Source: Tomocerus qinae
Taxonomy: Eukaryota; Arthropoda; Collembola; Entomobryomorpha; Tomoceridae
Direction: 5' to 3'
Assembly (NCBI GenBank): GCA_020055645.1
Contig: CM034546.1
Span: 23,560,001-23,624,000, forward strand
Length of the DNA: 64,000 nt
Position 1 is the stretch's first letter; each line of letters opens with the position of its first letter. Both the position numbers and the translations under genes were made by a program. Of the stretch, positions 23,612 to 35,301 are shown piece after piece. The notes under the pieces are model-generated. The model searched no databases. It saw nothing but the letters and a program-made list of their open reading frames with translations, and had not been told where the DNA came from.

Positions 23612-23880
23612 GGTACGAATGTCAATGAATTTCTTCTCTTTAAATATCTATTGTGTAAAGATTGGTTTATTTCTAAGTTAAATTGCATGGTAGGCTACCA
23701 ATGAATTTCTTCTCTTTAAATATCTATTGTGTAAAGATTGGATTTATTTCTAAGTTAAATTGCATGGTACGAATCTAGAACCTACCAGGCAATTTAACTT
23801 AGAAAAATTCACTATTTATACAATACATTTTTAAAGGGAAGAAATTCTTTGGTATTCGTACCATGCAATTTCTAGTCAAT
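23585..23880. repeat. Cluster of island palindromes between two genes
   Basis: Three direct copies of taagttaaattgcatggta occur, spaced by about 85 bp (near 23590, 23680 and 23755). Each of the first two is followed by atgaatttcttctctttaaa. Inverted counterparts follow (ggcaatttaacttagaa near 23789, taccatgcaattt near 23860). The block can fold on itself. It separates the membrane-protein gene from the secreted-protein gene. Confidence 0.85.
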
Positions 23881-23885
23881 ATCTA

Positions 23886-24281
23886 CTAAGTACCATAAAT
23901 AAAACCAGACGAGAAACCGGTGTCATCTGCTGGAGCACCGTGTGTTGGAGAAGGAATGAGAGCCGTGTTGGTTTCCGCCGTGGAAGTTTCTGCTGTAGTT
24001 AGGGCTTTCGGAAGATATTGACATAGCATTACATCTTTATCTTCAATAATGGTGAATTCTCCACGCAACTTGGAAATGCTCTTCACGCAAAAACCTGAAT
24101 TTTGCTGGAGTACCCAAATGCAGCCAGCTTGAACGCAAGTATGGCAGAACAATAACGCACAAGCTGAAACAATAAAAATTAAAACTATTTAGGATTTATA
24201 TTACAATAACAAGAAGTTAAATTTAAGATTGTCAAATCTAGAATGCTAAAATTCAAAAGATGAACAATTAAACTTACACAT
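23886..24281 (-). CDS. Small secreted Cys-rich protein with Thr/Ala-rich tail, about 93 aa
   Basis: Model: ATG T at 24278-24281, donor ATGT/GTAAGT, acceptor TTGTTTCAG/CTTGTG, exon 2 at 23886-24163, together exactly 94 codons. The protein starts MSCALLFCHTCVQAGCIWVL, a possible signal peptide, then has Cys residues near 30 and 48 and a Thr/Ala/Pro-rich tail (TTAETSTAETNTALIPSP). An alternative is an N-terminal extension from 24487 (100 codons, starts MSLRKELNANAS), but its frame does not join exon 2 at these splice sites. The start is therefore uncertain. No family is recognised. It is divergently arranged with the gene at 24714. Confidence 0.5.
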
Positions 24282-24487
24282 TTCGATGAGAAGAGATTGC
24301 AAAACGAAATGGACAGGAAAATAGGCTGCTGACAGGGCTTTGTTGAGTGATTCTTCCTGGTGACAACTTGAAAACTAACTGAAATAAACTGCGGCATCGA
24401 CTTAGCTGTTTCTTTCCTATTTATGGACTTTGAGGTTCTTTGTTTCACTACTGAAGCATTGGCATTTAATTCCTTTCTTAAGCTCAT

Positions 24488-24713
24488 GTAAACATTACTT
24501 CGTGCAAGTATGACACATCAGCTTATGTTTTTATCTAAGGTTGATGATTGATATGCTGAACTAGCATATCTGAACTTACATATTATTTAAAGGAAAATGT
24601 TCAACATTCGTCAGTTAAAGAATCATTTCTGAGACAAAAGCAGAAGCAAACTAGTACGCTTACATTTAGTGCGGCATAATTTTGTTTAGTTTAATAATAC
24701 ATTTGAATCAACA
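24488..24713. promoter_or_regulatory. Candidate bidirectional promoter region
   Basis: The minus-strand transcripts (23886-24281, possibly extending to 24487) and the plus-strand gene starting at 24714 diverge from this 226-bp interval. I see no clear TATA box. The call rests on geometry only. Confidence 0.3.
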
Positions 24714-26328
24714 ATGAACAGAATTTTACAAGTTTTTGTCGTCCTGTGGCTTATTCCGGGTGTTTTAGGAAATTGTTGGGATTACGAGGATTGTAAATCG
24801 TGCACCGAAGGAAACTGTTTATTCATAATCTACAGACAATCAGAGAGATGCGTAGAGGATTATTCATTCAGTGGGAAAATACGTGCAGTTATAGACAGTG
24901 TCAAAGACTGTCCAGCAAGTTAGTATTTAAATAATCTTCTTACACGTGTAAGCAAATCCAAGTACATTAATCATATTTTACATTCCAGGAAAGAGCGTAC
25001 CTAGACAAACCACACGAGCGACAACATCTGTTAGATCTAATATAATTACAGCTTTGGATTCCACTACAAGTTCCACTTCCGCTACTACTTCTCTTAAGAA
25101 TGCTTATATTGGTAAAAAATACATTCTCATTCAACGCAGTGCCTGCATATGTAAATATATGGAATATTTCTTTCACTATTAGACCTTAGCAGCACAACAG
25201 ACCGGCTAATGGAAATAATTACTTCTCAGTTACCTACTACCACACTTCCAGCTTCCAGTTCTACTACCAGGTCTTATACCTCTAATGCGGTAGTACCTAT
25301 TGACGTTTTGTTTACATCTCCCACAGTTCCAACTTCTACAGTCTACTCTACATTTTCCACATCTGGTAAAAAATACATTTTCATTCAACGCAGTGCCTGC
25401 ATATGTAAATATATGTAATATTTCTTTCACTATTAGACCTTAGCAATACAACAGACCGATCATCGGAAATTATTACTTCTCAGTTACCTACTACCACACT
25501 TCCGGCTTCCAGTTCTACTACCATGTCTTATACCTCTAATGCGGTTACTACATCGCTTATAGGTAATATCAATCCATCTATTCTATATTTTTTAATTCTA
25601 AAGCATTTTACAATTAACAGACATTGAAAGCTCAGTAAAAACAACATCGGCTCGTGCGGGAGTACCTATTGACGTTTTGTCTACATCTCCCACAGTTCCC
25701 ACTTCTGCGGGCTACTCTACATTTTTCACAACTGGTAAAATAATATAATATATCTTTGAGAAGAGTAGGTAGTAATATAAGTTTTATCAGCAGTTATTCT
25801 TGCATATCATTTTGTAGGTGAACAGATGGTTACTGAATCTACAAAGCTCAAAACTCCAAAGCAGCGACTAGGTACATGTATATTAAATATATTTATATAC
25901 AATCAATCAAGTACAATCAATTAATTACAACCCTATATTATACAGAGGGCAAACTTCGTCGGAAGATGTCATTTCTCAAAAAAATTAACTCAGTCTTTTG
26001 TATTGGAAATGCTACTATTACTGAACTGCTGTTATCCCCTCAAGTTCCAAATCGTACAAAAGAATATCTCAAGCGTTGGATAATAGGAAGTCCTTTGTTG
26101 GATAAACATCTTCAGTGCCCCGTTTTTTCTCCGATTCGTAAAGGACTCTTTCGACGTGCCATTAAGTCATTTTGTAATATCATATCTGCTACTGAATGCT
26201 ATCTCACACTTCAAGCTGACTTAACAAAATCATTACGAGATCGCTTGACTTCTTGGAACAAAAAGAACATTATGTACTATGACATTACCAAGTGTTTTTC
26301 ATTTAAAAGACTTTTTAAGATGTGTTAG
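24714..26328 (+). CDS. Secreted Ser/Thr-rich (mucin-like) protein with duplicated exons, 395 aa
   Basis: Exons are 24714-24918, 24989-25111, 25183-25365, 25437-25562, 25621-25734, 25818-25871 and 25946-26328. Every junction is phase 1 and the sum is 396 codons. Exon 1 encodes a signal peptide (MNRILQVFVVLWLIPGVLG) and a Cys-rich module with about 6 cysteines (CWDYEDCKSCTEGNC...) that resembles a PSI/plexin-type repeat. Exons 2-5 encode Ser/Thr-rich repeats (SQLPTTTLPASSSTT occurs twice, PIDVLFTSPTVPTS twice) expected to be O-glycosylated. Exon 7 encodes a basic, non-repetitive C-terminal domain of about 125 aa with several Cys. No TM follows, so it is probably secreted. The family is unknown. 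The 3' end is followed at once by a palindrome hairpin. Confidence 0.8.
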
Positions 26329-26340
26329 GTCGTTAAGATT

Positions 26341-26367
26341 AATTGCATGGTATGGAACCATGCAATT
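26341..26367. repeat. Island palindrome as a hairpin just after the mucin-like gene
   Basis: aattgcatggt and accatgcaatt are perfect 11-bp arms around a 5-nt loop. They start 12 bp after the stop at 26326-26328, so the hairpin should be in the 3' UTR. Confidence 0.85.
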
Positions 26368-27691
26368 GTTTTATCACTATGTGTATCATAGTTTTCTGTG
26401 TTTATATGAATTAGTACTAGTACATCTATATAAACTATATTTATCAAAATGTACTTCAAAATAACTTCATAGTATGAGCATAACGATTCATTAATACTGT
26501 GTATGGCTCGGCTGTATGTATTTTAGAATTGCTTGTTTTAGATAGCGGTGTATAATTAGTATTCTCGTCGAATTCAAATGTAAACAACTGACTTACATGA
26601 AATTATTATTAAGTAGTAACGTATGTGTATATAGTTATATGGTAGTATTATTTTCACTTTTATTAAGTCTTCCATTCAATTTTCCCCATTTATGATATAA
26701 TAATATATACCAGCGCGTTTACATGGAAAATGTGGCTGCTGTGTTATTCATTTCTCATAACAACCGTTCTCTCAATGTGCATGCATCATTTTCTATTTGT
26801 ATAAGGTTTGCACGCTTTAGAATTTATTTATTGGGTATTAAGACCACTTTAGACTCATCCTATTCCCATCGTTATGCTATTTCTATACAGATTTTTGAGT
26901 TTACACTTTGATTGATAGTATGATTCAAATTCATATTCATTAATTCTTGGACATTTTATACTCATTCTATTAATATTCTAATTCTATCATTGTCAAGAAA
27001 AACCTCAATTGAACAAGTTTACAAATTACGACTATTCCATTTAATTGTCACAGTTATGAATCTACTATAGTAGGAATGTCACCGCTCTCTGTTTCTTCGT
27101 AATTTTATCAATTTTACCACTTTATACCTTCGATTTAACGTATGAATAATACACGAAGACGATAGAAATGCAATGCAAACAAGACCATTTAAAAAATAGT
27201 GTACGCTCTGATTTTTCTCTCTGGGGAATCGATTTGACAGTAAACTGTTAGTGTAAAGGAATACCACTCGAAACTGTTAATAATATGATGTGACAACGAT
27301 AGGAATAGAATGAGTCTAAAGTGGCCTTTACAAATAGTATGCATTAGGTACATAAAGCTTATCTTTAGTTTAGGGTCTTTTAACTGCATATCTTGAAATC
27401 TTATCTCTTAATTTACATAAAACTCCTCATTCCTTCATTCTCCATTTTTAATATTTATTTAGGCATTCTTTTTAAAAGTTGGAACGTGTCAGAACCGTGC
27501 TCGTATTCGGAAATTAATTTTCGAAATTATATTTCATAGTTTTAGTATAGTCTGTAGCCATCAGTGTCCACGATTCTTCTTCAACCAACTTCTAAAATGG
27601 TAAGGGAAACATATTAAGTATTTTGTCATCATTAGGGAGTATTAAATACATTTAAGTCAGCACTGAGCAGCAAGATTATCCATCATTCATA
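26368..27691. other. Intergenic, probably includes the JmjC gene 5' region
   Basis: No supported coding exon. At 27597 an ATG is immediately followed by a good donor (ATG/gtaagg) in phase with the exon at 30548. It may be an alternative first exon of the JmjC gene or a 5' UTR exon. Confidence 0.35.
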
Positions 27692-30600
27692 ATGACTAGT
27701 GCAAGCGGAAGAAAATTTAATCTCAGCAGCCTTTTCATAATGAATGTTCAGGTTAGCAATTACAGAAAATATATTATTAAAATTATTCATAACGGGTATT
27801 TGAATAGTCCTATTGATCATATTGTATAATACGGCTACGAATTCCTGTAGTATTAGCTAGTGAAATTGGATAAACATGCAAGACACTGAGCTTTCAACGT
27901 GTATGTACATATACTCCGTATTTGTCGAAAATAAGAAGGCAATGCATAGCATGCGGTTTTGGCCCAGGTCAGAGCTGAAGACACGGGAAAGGAAGGGCAA
28001 GGCTATAGAAGAACAATTGTTTGTAGTCGGTAAGCCAAGAAAGTTGAGTCGGCAAAAAATAAAAGCTCGTAAAATCTAAATTTCTCGGGGATAAATGTTG
28101 TTCTGGGATGCATGAGAAAAGGGTAGCTACATAAGTTGGATTGACCTGGCTTGGCTTAACCTAAACCTTGAGTCGATGTTGATGGCAAACGTGGGTCCCA
28201 GTCTCGCTATTTATTTGTTGCAGCAATGCAATGTAATTTAATGTTATGGATTGCAGTTAGAGAAAAGGAATGGAAATGTCAACAGGAAAATTACATGACT
28301 GTTTCTATATTGTTAGTGAATGTGATGCATGTCTATTATTACTTCTTCATACGTTGTTGGAAAAGACGTTGGGAGAGTGGACGATAAGACTGTTTTATAG
28401 GGGAAAAGAGTCATGTTAATAAGTGAGTGAGATTGTATGCTGTATCGAAACATACGAGAGTGTTGTGTGTTACACTATGTAATTTTATGGTGTCATCAAG
28501 GTTCCGCTATTTCTCCCAGATGTGTTCACTTTACTTTGGTTTTGCGCTCTCCTTAAATCCCCAACTTTTAAACATTTTGCATGCGGACAATAGAATTCTC
28601 ATAAAAGTTTCTTGAATGGAAAACTACTGAGAGTAACTGTTAGAGTCGAGTGTGTCTCTACATAATGTAATTTAATTCTTCAGAGGATGTTGATAAAATC
28701 AGGAGAAATTAACCTTGATTTGATTGTCGACTCTTGTGTTACCATTTCGTGTTCCTATATACAGACTCTGACTTATAGCCCCTTCATTTTCTATTTTGCA
28801 TGCGTGTTTTCCTATATAAGTGGCTAATACTGTTTACTATACTTATTAACTATGTGTGCTTTATAGGCGTGATGAAATGCCAGATAAAGGTTAGGATTGT
28901 ATTGTATGAATTGTATATCCATATGGGAGCTAGGTAGGAAATAGTTGGTTTGCACGAGTATGAAGGGAATGTGTTTCAATTCCAAGTCGGTTTTATGGTG
29001 AAGAATGTGGACGAGGGAAGTGAATTCGAGTGTCGATGTTTTCAAGTTCAGTTCATGCCACCCATTGTCACTTTTCTTTCTAGTTCACTGCTCCTGCTAT
29101 TCATTCCTATTCCATAGAACAGACTATACGGAGAAAAATGACATTTTACCTTAGTTTACCAACAAAGGAAGGCTGAGCGACGGAATTGCATTTTGTGTTT
29201 TTTATACGCCATAAGATTACATCAGAGTTTCATTTGAATGAGAGAAAGTTGGTCTATCTGCACAGCCACGAGTACAGCTACATTGTAATCTATGTAATGT
29301 ATGTGTATGTTAAGATAAGGATTGTAAGCGCAAACAAAATGACTTGACCTTCACTTCTTACTATGATAGTATTTTATGTTCACTCTCCTTCGTAATTTCC
29401 AACACTTATGTGTCTTAACTGCGATTTTTACAAGAAAATTGCAGATCAGATCCATGACATGACATTAAACAATGGAAATAGTTAAAAGTCTGTCGACAGT
29501 CGAATATAGCCGAAATAGTTTCTGATAGAAAAATTAATGTAGGTTTCGGCTTCTGAATTGTCATACTTTAAGTGAACGTCAAACTGCAATGTAATCTCAT
29601 TTTTGATATAATGACGTCATCAATGCAGATCCTTGAGAATCGTAAAATGAGGTTTATATGCGTTTACTAACATGTGGTTTTCTATATATTATTATTAAAT
29701 TGCATAACCTGCAACTGCACTCGCTTGGTTAAATTCAGTAAATTTCGTTAATTATGGTTCAATAGATTGAATTTCCGACTTTTAATGAAATTTAACAGGC
29801 AGAATACCAGGAGTAGCTATAAATACCAAAATATGATTGTATTTGAATATCATTACCTACCGTAAGTCATATTTTGACAATTCTTAGCGATAAAATAAGT
29901 TGCAGTGCAGTAGTGCAAATAGTTTCTTGTGCTACGCCGCAGTTGAATTTGTTTGAGAATGAGTTTAAGTAAGGAAAGCAAGTCAAAGAGAAATATTTTC
30001 CATTAAATCAGACTGTAATGAATTTCATGCACGATAAAAGATCAATTAAAGTATATGCTAGTAGGAAGTGCATAGTGGCCTAATAATATTAGTTTGAAAG
30101 AAAATGATGCGATACTTGAAATAACTTGACCCGACAGTTTAGTAAACGCATAATAACAAAGTTACAATATTCATTTACTAACTTCCCGAATAAAATCACT
30201 TAATCTCTAAAATTGGAATAATAATATAATATGTAATGTAATATTTATGACTCCCTAAATTGTTTCCTTATGTGTTCCTTAAATGTTATCCACTGTTTTG
30301 TAATAAGAATACCGACGGTATGGGGTACCCTATTGAGATAATGGTTATGATTGTATAGTCACATGCACTATGCTTTCATAGCCATTCTCTCGGTAGGGTA
30401 CCCTATCCCTAAATCAAATCATACGGTGTGAGGATGCTGGGAACTAAAAACCTAAAGAATAGACAAAATACAATAGCTTAAAATAAGGAATAGTAGAATA
30501 TTAGAATATATATATATACAACATTATTTATATTTCCACATTTACAGGCTAACAGTAAACATTATAAAAGCCTTCCGTATGTCGTGAAAGATCTTTCTGC

Positions 30601-33190
30601 CATTGACATTTTAGATGTCTACGCCAAATACACGTACACATCCACAGATCCTCAATTTACTTTGTTAAAGGAATATAAGTGCCTTCCCCTTCGCCATAAT
30701 GGAGATGTAGGATTTCAAATATCCCAATTAGGCAAAATTAAAGTCGGAATGTGTGAAAAAAACACATTTGAATTACTGCCTACAAATGTAATCATTGCTA
30801 ACCCAGGAGAGGACGTCGATCCAAAAACGAATGCTAAAGCTTTCTACGAATCATTGTAAGTAAATTAACTAATTAGAAATTGCTAATAGGTACTAATTTA
30901 ATTGTTTTCTATAATTGAGCAGTAAAAATGAAATAGTACCACATGCAACTAAAGCAGAGGTGGACTTAGCATTAAGAAAAGTTGCACTGGGTAGAGGGAG
31001 ATTCTACAAGACGAATCTTAGCGGAGAACATATTAACTCCAATATTCTTCATTTAGACACAGTGGACAATGTTCTAAAGCAGTACAGAGTTGAAGACGGA
31101 AAACCATGTCCTGGTATTAATCAATCGATGATTTTAGTTGGCCCATCATACACTATTAGTGCTATTCACGTAGAAGACTGGCACTTTCCGAGCATTAATG
31201 TAGTCCTTTTTGGAGAGAAGGGGAAACTTTGGTAATAAACATGCAGTATCAATCAATCAATCAATCAATATTATATGCAGTAAATTGAAATCATTTTGAG
31301 CCTAATAATGATTTTGTAATTGACAGGATTATCATCCATCCAGAAGATTCAGGCCTTTTAGAAGAAGCGATGAGGACTGAAAAAGACGGAAGTTGTTACT
31401 TTCTAAGGCAAAAGTTGCACTCTGTAACTTTAAAATTCCTAGATGAACACAAGATTCGTTATGTCGTAGTGAGTAATAAATTAAATACTTTTTGTCAAGT
31501 ATAATACTAATAATAATCTTCATTTATTTCAATTATAGCAGGTTCGAGAAGTGGGAGATATGCTAATTATTGGGTCAGGAATTTACCATCAGGTGCAAAT
31601 ACCGACTTAAGTACAATACAAAATAGTAAATATGCTTATAACTTTTATATATTAGGTTTTGAATCTCTCGAGAAATGTTGCCGAGGCAATAAACTTCATA
31701 GCGACAGTACATCTCGATCCGATGTACAATTTTAAAGCTTGCACAGAAAATGCACACACTGAAACCCCAAGACCTGAGGAACGCTTGTAATAATATATTA
31801 TATTGAAATATTTATGCTGTTACTTAGTTGTGGCAATTTAATAAGTTATTTTATTTTAGGCACGGTCAAGATCTTAAAGAGGTGTTCGATGATTTACTGG
31901 GTCGAGTATCACTTTTTCTTTTTAAGAGATTATCGCAGAAGTTATCACCACTCGCAGTTTGTCAAATGCTATCGGAGAAACTGCATCATTCTGTAAGACT
32001 TTGAACTTTGAATTAATAATATTAAATTAAATAATACAATACTTTACTATTAAATAGTATTACTTTACAAATATTTATATAGACTTCAAAGAGGAAGGCG
32101 GAAAAAAGTGCTAGCTTAGCTGAAGTGAAGAAAGTCTTGGATGTAAAGCTGACGGTAAGATAGAAATAAATGCAATAGATTCTGGTAGGCTACCATGCAA
32201 TTTAATTCTTAGATATTTAAAGAGAAGAAATTCCATGGTACGCTACCATGCAATTAAACTTAGAATTTAATTCACATTTTGTACAATTGAAAATACTTTA
32301 TAGATTATACCATGCAATTTAATTCGTAGATATTTAAAGAGAAGAAATTCCATGGTACGCTACCATGCAATTAAACTTAGAATTTAATTCACATTTTGTA
32401 CCATTGAAAATACTTTATAGATTATACCATGCAATTTAATTCGTAGATATTTAAAGAGAAGAAATTCCATGGTACGCTACCATGCAATTAAACTTAGAAT
32501 TTAATTCACATTTTGTACCATTGAAAATACTTTATAGATTATACCATGCAATTTAATTCGTAGATATTTAAAGAGAAGAAATTCCATGGTACGCTACCAT
32601 GCAATTAAACTTAGAATTTAATTCACATTTTGTACCATTGAAAATACTTTATAGATTATACCATGCAATTTAATTCGTAGATATTTAAAGAGAAGAAATT
32701 CCATGGTACGCTACCATGCAATTAAACTTAGAATTTAATTCACATTTTGTACCATTGAAAATACTTTATAGATTATACCATGCAATTTAATTCGTAGATA
32801 TTTAAAGAGAAGAAATTCCATGGTACGCTACCATGCAATTAAACTTAGAATTTAATTCACATTTTGTACCATTGAAAATACTTTATAGATTCTACAATGC
32901 AATTTAATTACTATAACTGTATTTATACATATTTTTAGAGTGCTAACTGCCCGTATCCCGAATGTAATGCAAAATTCAAGCAAGTGGCGTCAGCGACCAG
33001 GCATTACAATAAGAAACATCTCGGAAAATGTCGTTCAAAGGAGACAAAAACTAAATGTCTTAATTGCGGTTTTTACGCTTCAACAGCAGATATGAAACGA
33101 CATGTCAAAGCTAGGCACACAGGTTTGGTAAAACCAGGGAAGAAGCGAGGGCCTAAACCAAAAAAGGACAGTGAGAGCGATTCAGAATAG
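27692..33190 (+). CDS. KDM4-like JmjC dioxygenase with C-terminal C2H2 fingers, 486 aa
   Basis: Exons are 27692-27751 (start least certain), 30548-30855, 30923-31231, 31327-31468, 31539-31592, 31656-31786, 31860-31992, 32083-32154 and 32939-33190. The total is 487 codons with all GT-AG borders. The JmjC core is clear: HVED (H205, E207) for iron, SINVVLFGEKGKLW with Asn and Lys at the KDM4 2-oxoglutarate positions, and GIYHQVLN (H290) as the third iron ligand. The H-to-H spacing of 85 residues is close to KDM4 enzymes. The predicted activity is Fe(II)/2-oxoglutarate histone-lysine demethylation. No JmjN, PHD or Tudor domain is visible. Instead the C-terminus has a finger CPYPEC...HYNKKH, a second CLNC...HVKARH, and a basic tail (KKRGPKPKKDSESDSE). 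Intron 1 is about 2.8 kb, and the last intron carries a 117-bp array. Confidence 0.85.
27752..30547 (+). other. Long first intron of the JmjC gene (or intergenic)
   Basis: About 2.8 kb, in contrast to introns of 60-120 bp elsewhere in the island. A 67-codon frame at 27876-28079 ending RKLSRQKIKARKI could be an additional exon or chance. Near 30310-30410 a loose inverted pair (ggtatggggtaccctattg and cggtagggtaccctatcc) suggests a small MITE. Confidence 0.35.
32182..32905. repeat. 117-bp tandem array of the island palindrome inside a JmjC intron
   Basis: The accatgcaattt core starts at 32193 and recurs every 117 bp (positions of cat: 32194, 32311, 32428, 32545, 32662, 32779, with a mutated last copy at 32896). 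Successive units look almost identical. Each contains taccatgcaattt, gatatttaaagagaagaaat, then tggtacgctaccatgcaatt. The array lies between the donor at 32155 and the acceptor at 32938 of the last intron. Confidence 0.95.
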
Positions 33191-35301
33191 CAAATGAAAG
33201 TTTCTTAGATATTTTAATATATCTCGATTGTATGAATGTATGTACACATAGCCTAAAATGACAAACTTCATTTGTATTCATGTCATACATAGTTAATACA
33301 TATAATCTCATTCTATTTGTGTACTATTTACTTGTTCTTTATTAATTACTTGTTTATTTGTTATGGACTTATATAAAATTCATATAGCACGGTTACTATA
33401 TCAACCTACCTCGAGTGTCAATATATCATGCATATTATATTTATTCAAAGCAATTAGTAATGAGATGAGAGAATTAGATGATATTTGATGTTGTATATGT
33501 ATTTCTCCCACATAAATAAAACACTGACAGTTATATGCACATCAAACGTTTCAGCTCTCCTCGCTCTTCCACATCTTACGTTTGCTTTCATTCCCTTCGC
33601 ACGAGCGGTTGCTTATATAATGCTTATACCATCCCTTCAGGTCACCCTGCAGGGATGATGTTTCTCTTCTCAGCTACCCTTAACCTTAGGTTTCCTTTAT
33701 TTGACCCTTCCCTACTCTCAACGTTAGATGTACGTCTCCTGATAGTTTGAATTTTCGAGCCTTTCATATTCGAAAGTACTTTAACATGCATTAATTACCT
33801 AAAATACCCATTTTCATATGTAATTCGTCTCAAATGAGACTGGTATTGATGCTGGTAGTGTAAGGATATCTAGATAATTATGCTAATGATCCAGACTCCA
33901 AAATGGCGCGTACGCAGACCTGGTCCTACTATTCTACTGTCAATTTTGTTAAACGATATAATGAATTTTATTAAACGTATATTATTAATGAAATCCAACT
34001 AAGCTGAGGAGAAAAATAAAGTTTAAATAAACTAAGCTCTGAATTTGTAATAATATTGAATTAAAATAGTGCTAGCTAAAAGGGCGATTCCGACGCTTCT
34101 TATTCAATGGTGACTGCAACTATATAGCCATTACAAATTTTCTTTGAAAGAAAATGCCCAGGTCGATGATTTTGTTTCACTCTTGCTAATCGAGAATACA
34201 TGAAATTAAAGCTCAATTTTCACATAATATCAGTATGGTAATTTACAGTAGTGAACCCAAAGGGTTTATCGGATACGGTGTTGGTTGTAATGGCAATAGG
34301 TCTTGGGGTAATGTTCACTGGGTTTGGCCTTTTAAAATACTGAGAGGCTAACGACCAAGAGCAATGTATTCTACTTACAGACCCCACATTTATGAATATG
34401 TGAGAAATCAAACATTTTTTAGTATTCCAAATTCATATTATCTTGCTGTTGCACCTGTCTTCTGCTTCATATTGTTTCGTAAATATTTACTTACACTAAC
34501 AAGGACAAGAAAGCTCAAGTACAGTAAGCAGAAAGTAGATACCTATATTTATTTTGCTTTACTATCAAATTGATTATAATACATTTATGGTGATACATTC
34601 CATTTAAACCATAAGTAATAATTAATAACGCTCTTAATTATTTATAAAGCCTTTCGTGACTGCTGTAGTTACACAGAGGTGTTAGCAAATGAATCGGTAT
34701 TGAGGACGACCTATATTGCAATTGTTCGTATCAAATGGCAGATGGTGATAAGTACAAAACGTCGAATCCAAACGACTTGCCTAAAATCAACTTGTACAAA
34801 ATCTTCAAGACAATTTGTATGAAGTTACGAATTTTCTTTTTCGAAGCTTATGCACAACTCTCTATATTATTATCTCTATATATTACAATTTAAAAAATTG
34901 TAAAGTGGAGATTTATAGTAAGTTTGTTCAAAATTTCTTCTTTTCACAAAAATTAATCTTTTCTACCATATTTTTGCACAGAATAGCAAAAAATTTTGTA
35001 CTTCAAAAGAAAATATATTGTGTAACATGACGCAGTTTCATTTTACCATACATTAAGACATTGGAACAATAATCAAAAATAGGTAAAAAATTATTGCTTC
35101 GGTTTTTTGGCAAAAACCAAACTCGCTTCACCTAAAATATCATATCCCTAGGTTTCTGGGAGTTTTTGTGTTTGTTCATTAAACTGAGGATAATGTACAA
35201 TGTACATACTGAAGCTGCATCCAGTAAGCGAAGGAAATTAATTTTTTTATTATAATTCCATACAAAACGTAACGAACATATAATAATCTGATAAAAACAA
35301 T
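33191..35301. other. Intergenic, nothing supported
   Basis: No convincing gene. Short open frames (33535-33750, 34220-34411, 34364-34573, 34815-35030) show no domain or consistent splice context. Confidence 0.4.

Noticed and set aside
24967..25430. Minus-strand frames MKEIFHIFTYAGTALNENVFF and a near-identical copy
   Set aside because: They are antisense shadows of the duplicated introns and exons of the plus-strand mucin-like gene.
27876..28079. 67-codon frame with a basic end, inside the presumed first JmjC intron
   Set aside because: No donor/acceptor pair keeps it in frame with the next exon that I could identify, and no homology is recognised. Kept only as a possibility.
32182..32905. 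Regularly spaced repeats that might be read as a CRISPR array
   Set aside because: The whole 117-bp unit repeats, there are no unique spacers, and the array lies within a spliced eukaryotic intron.
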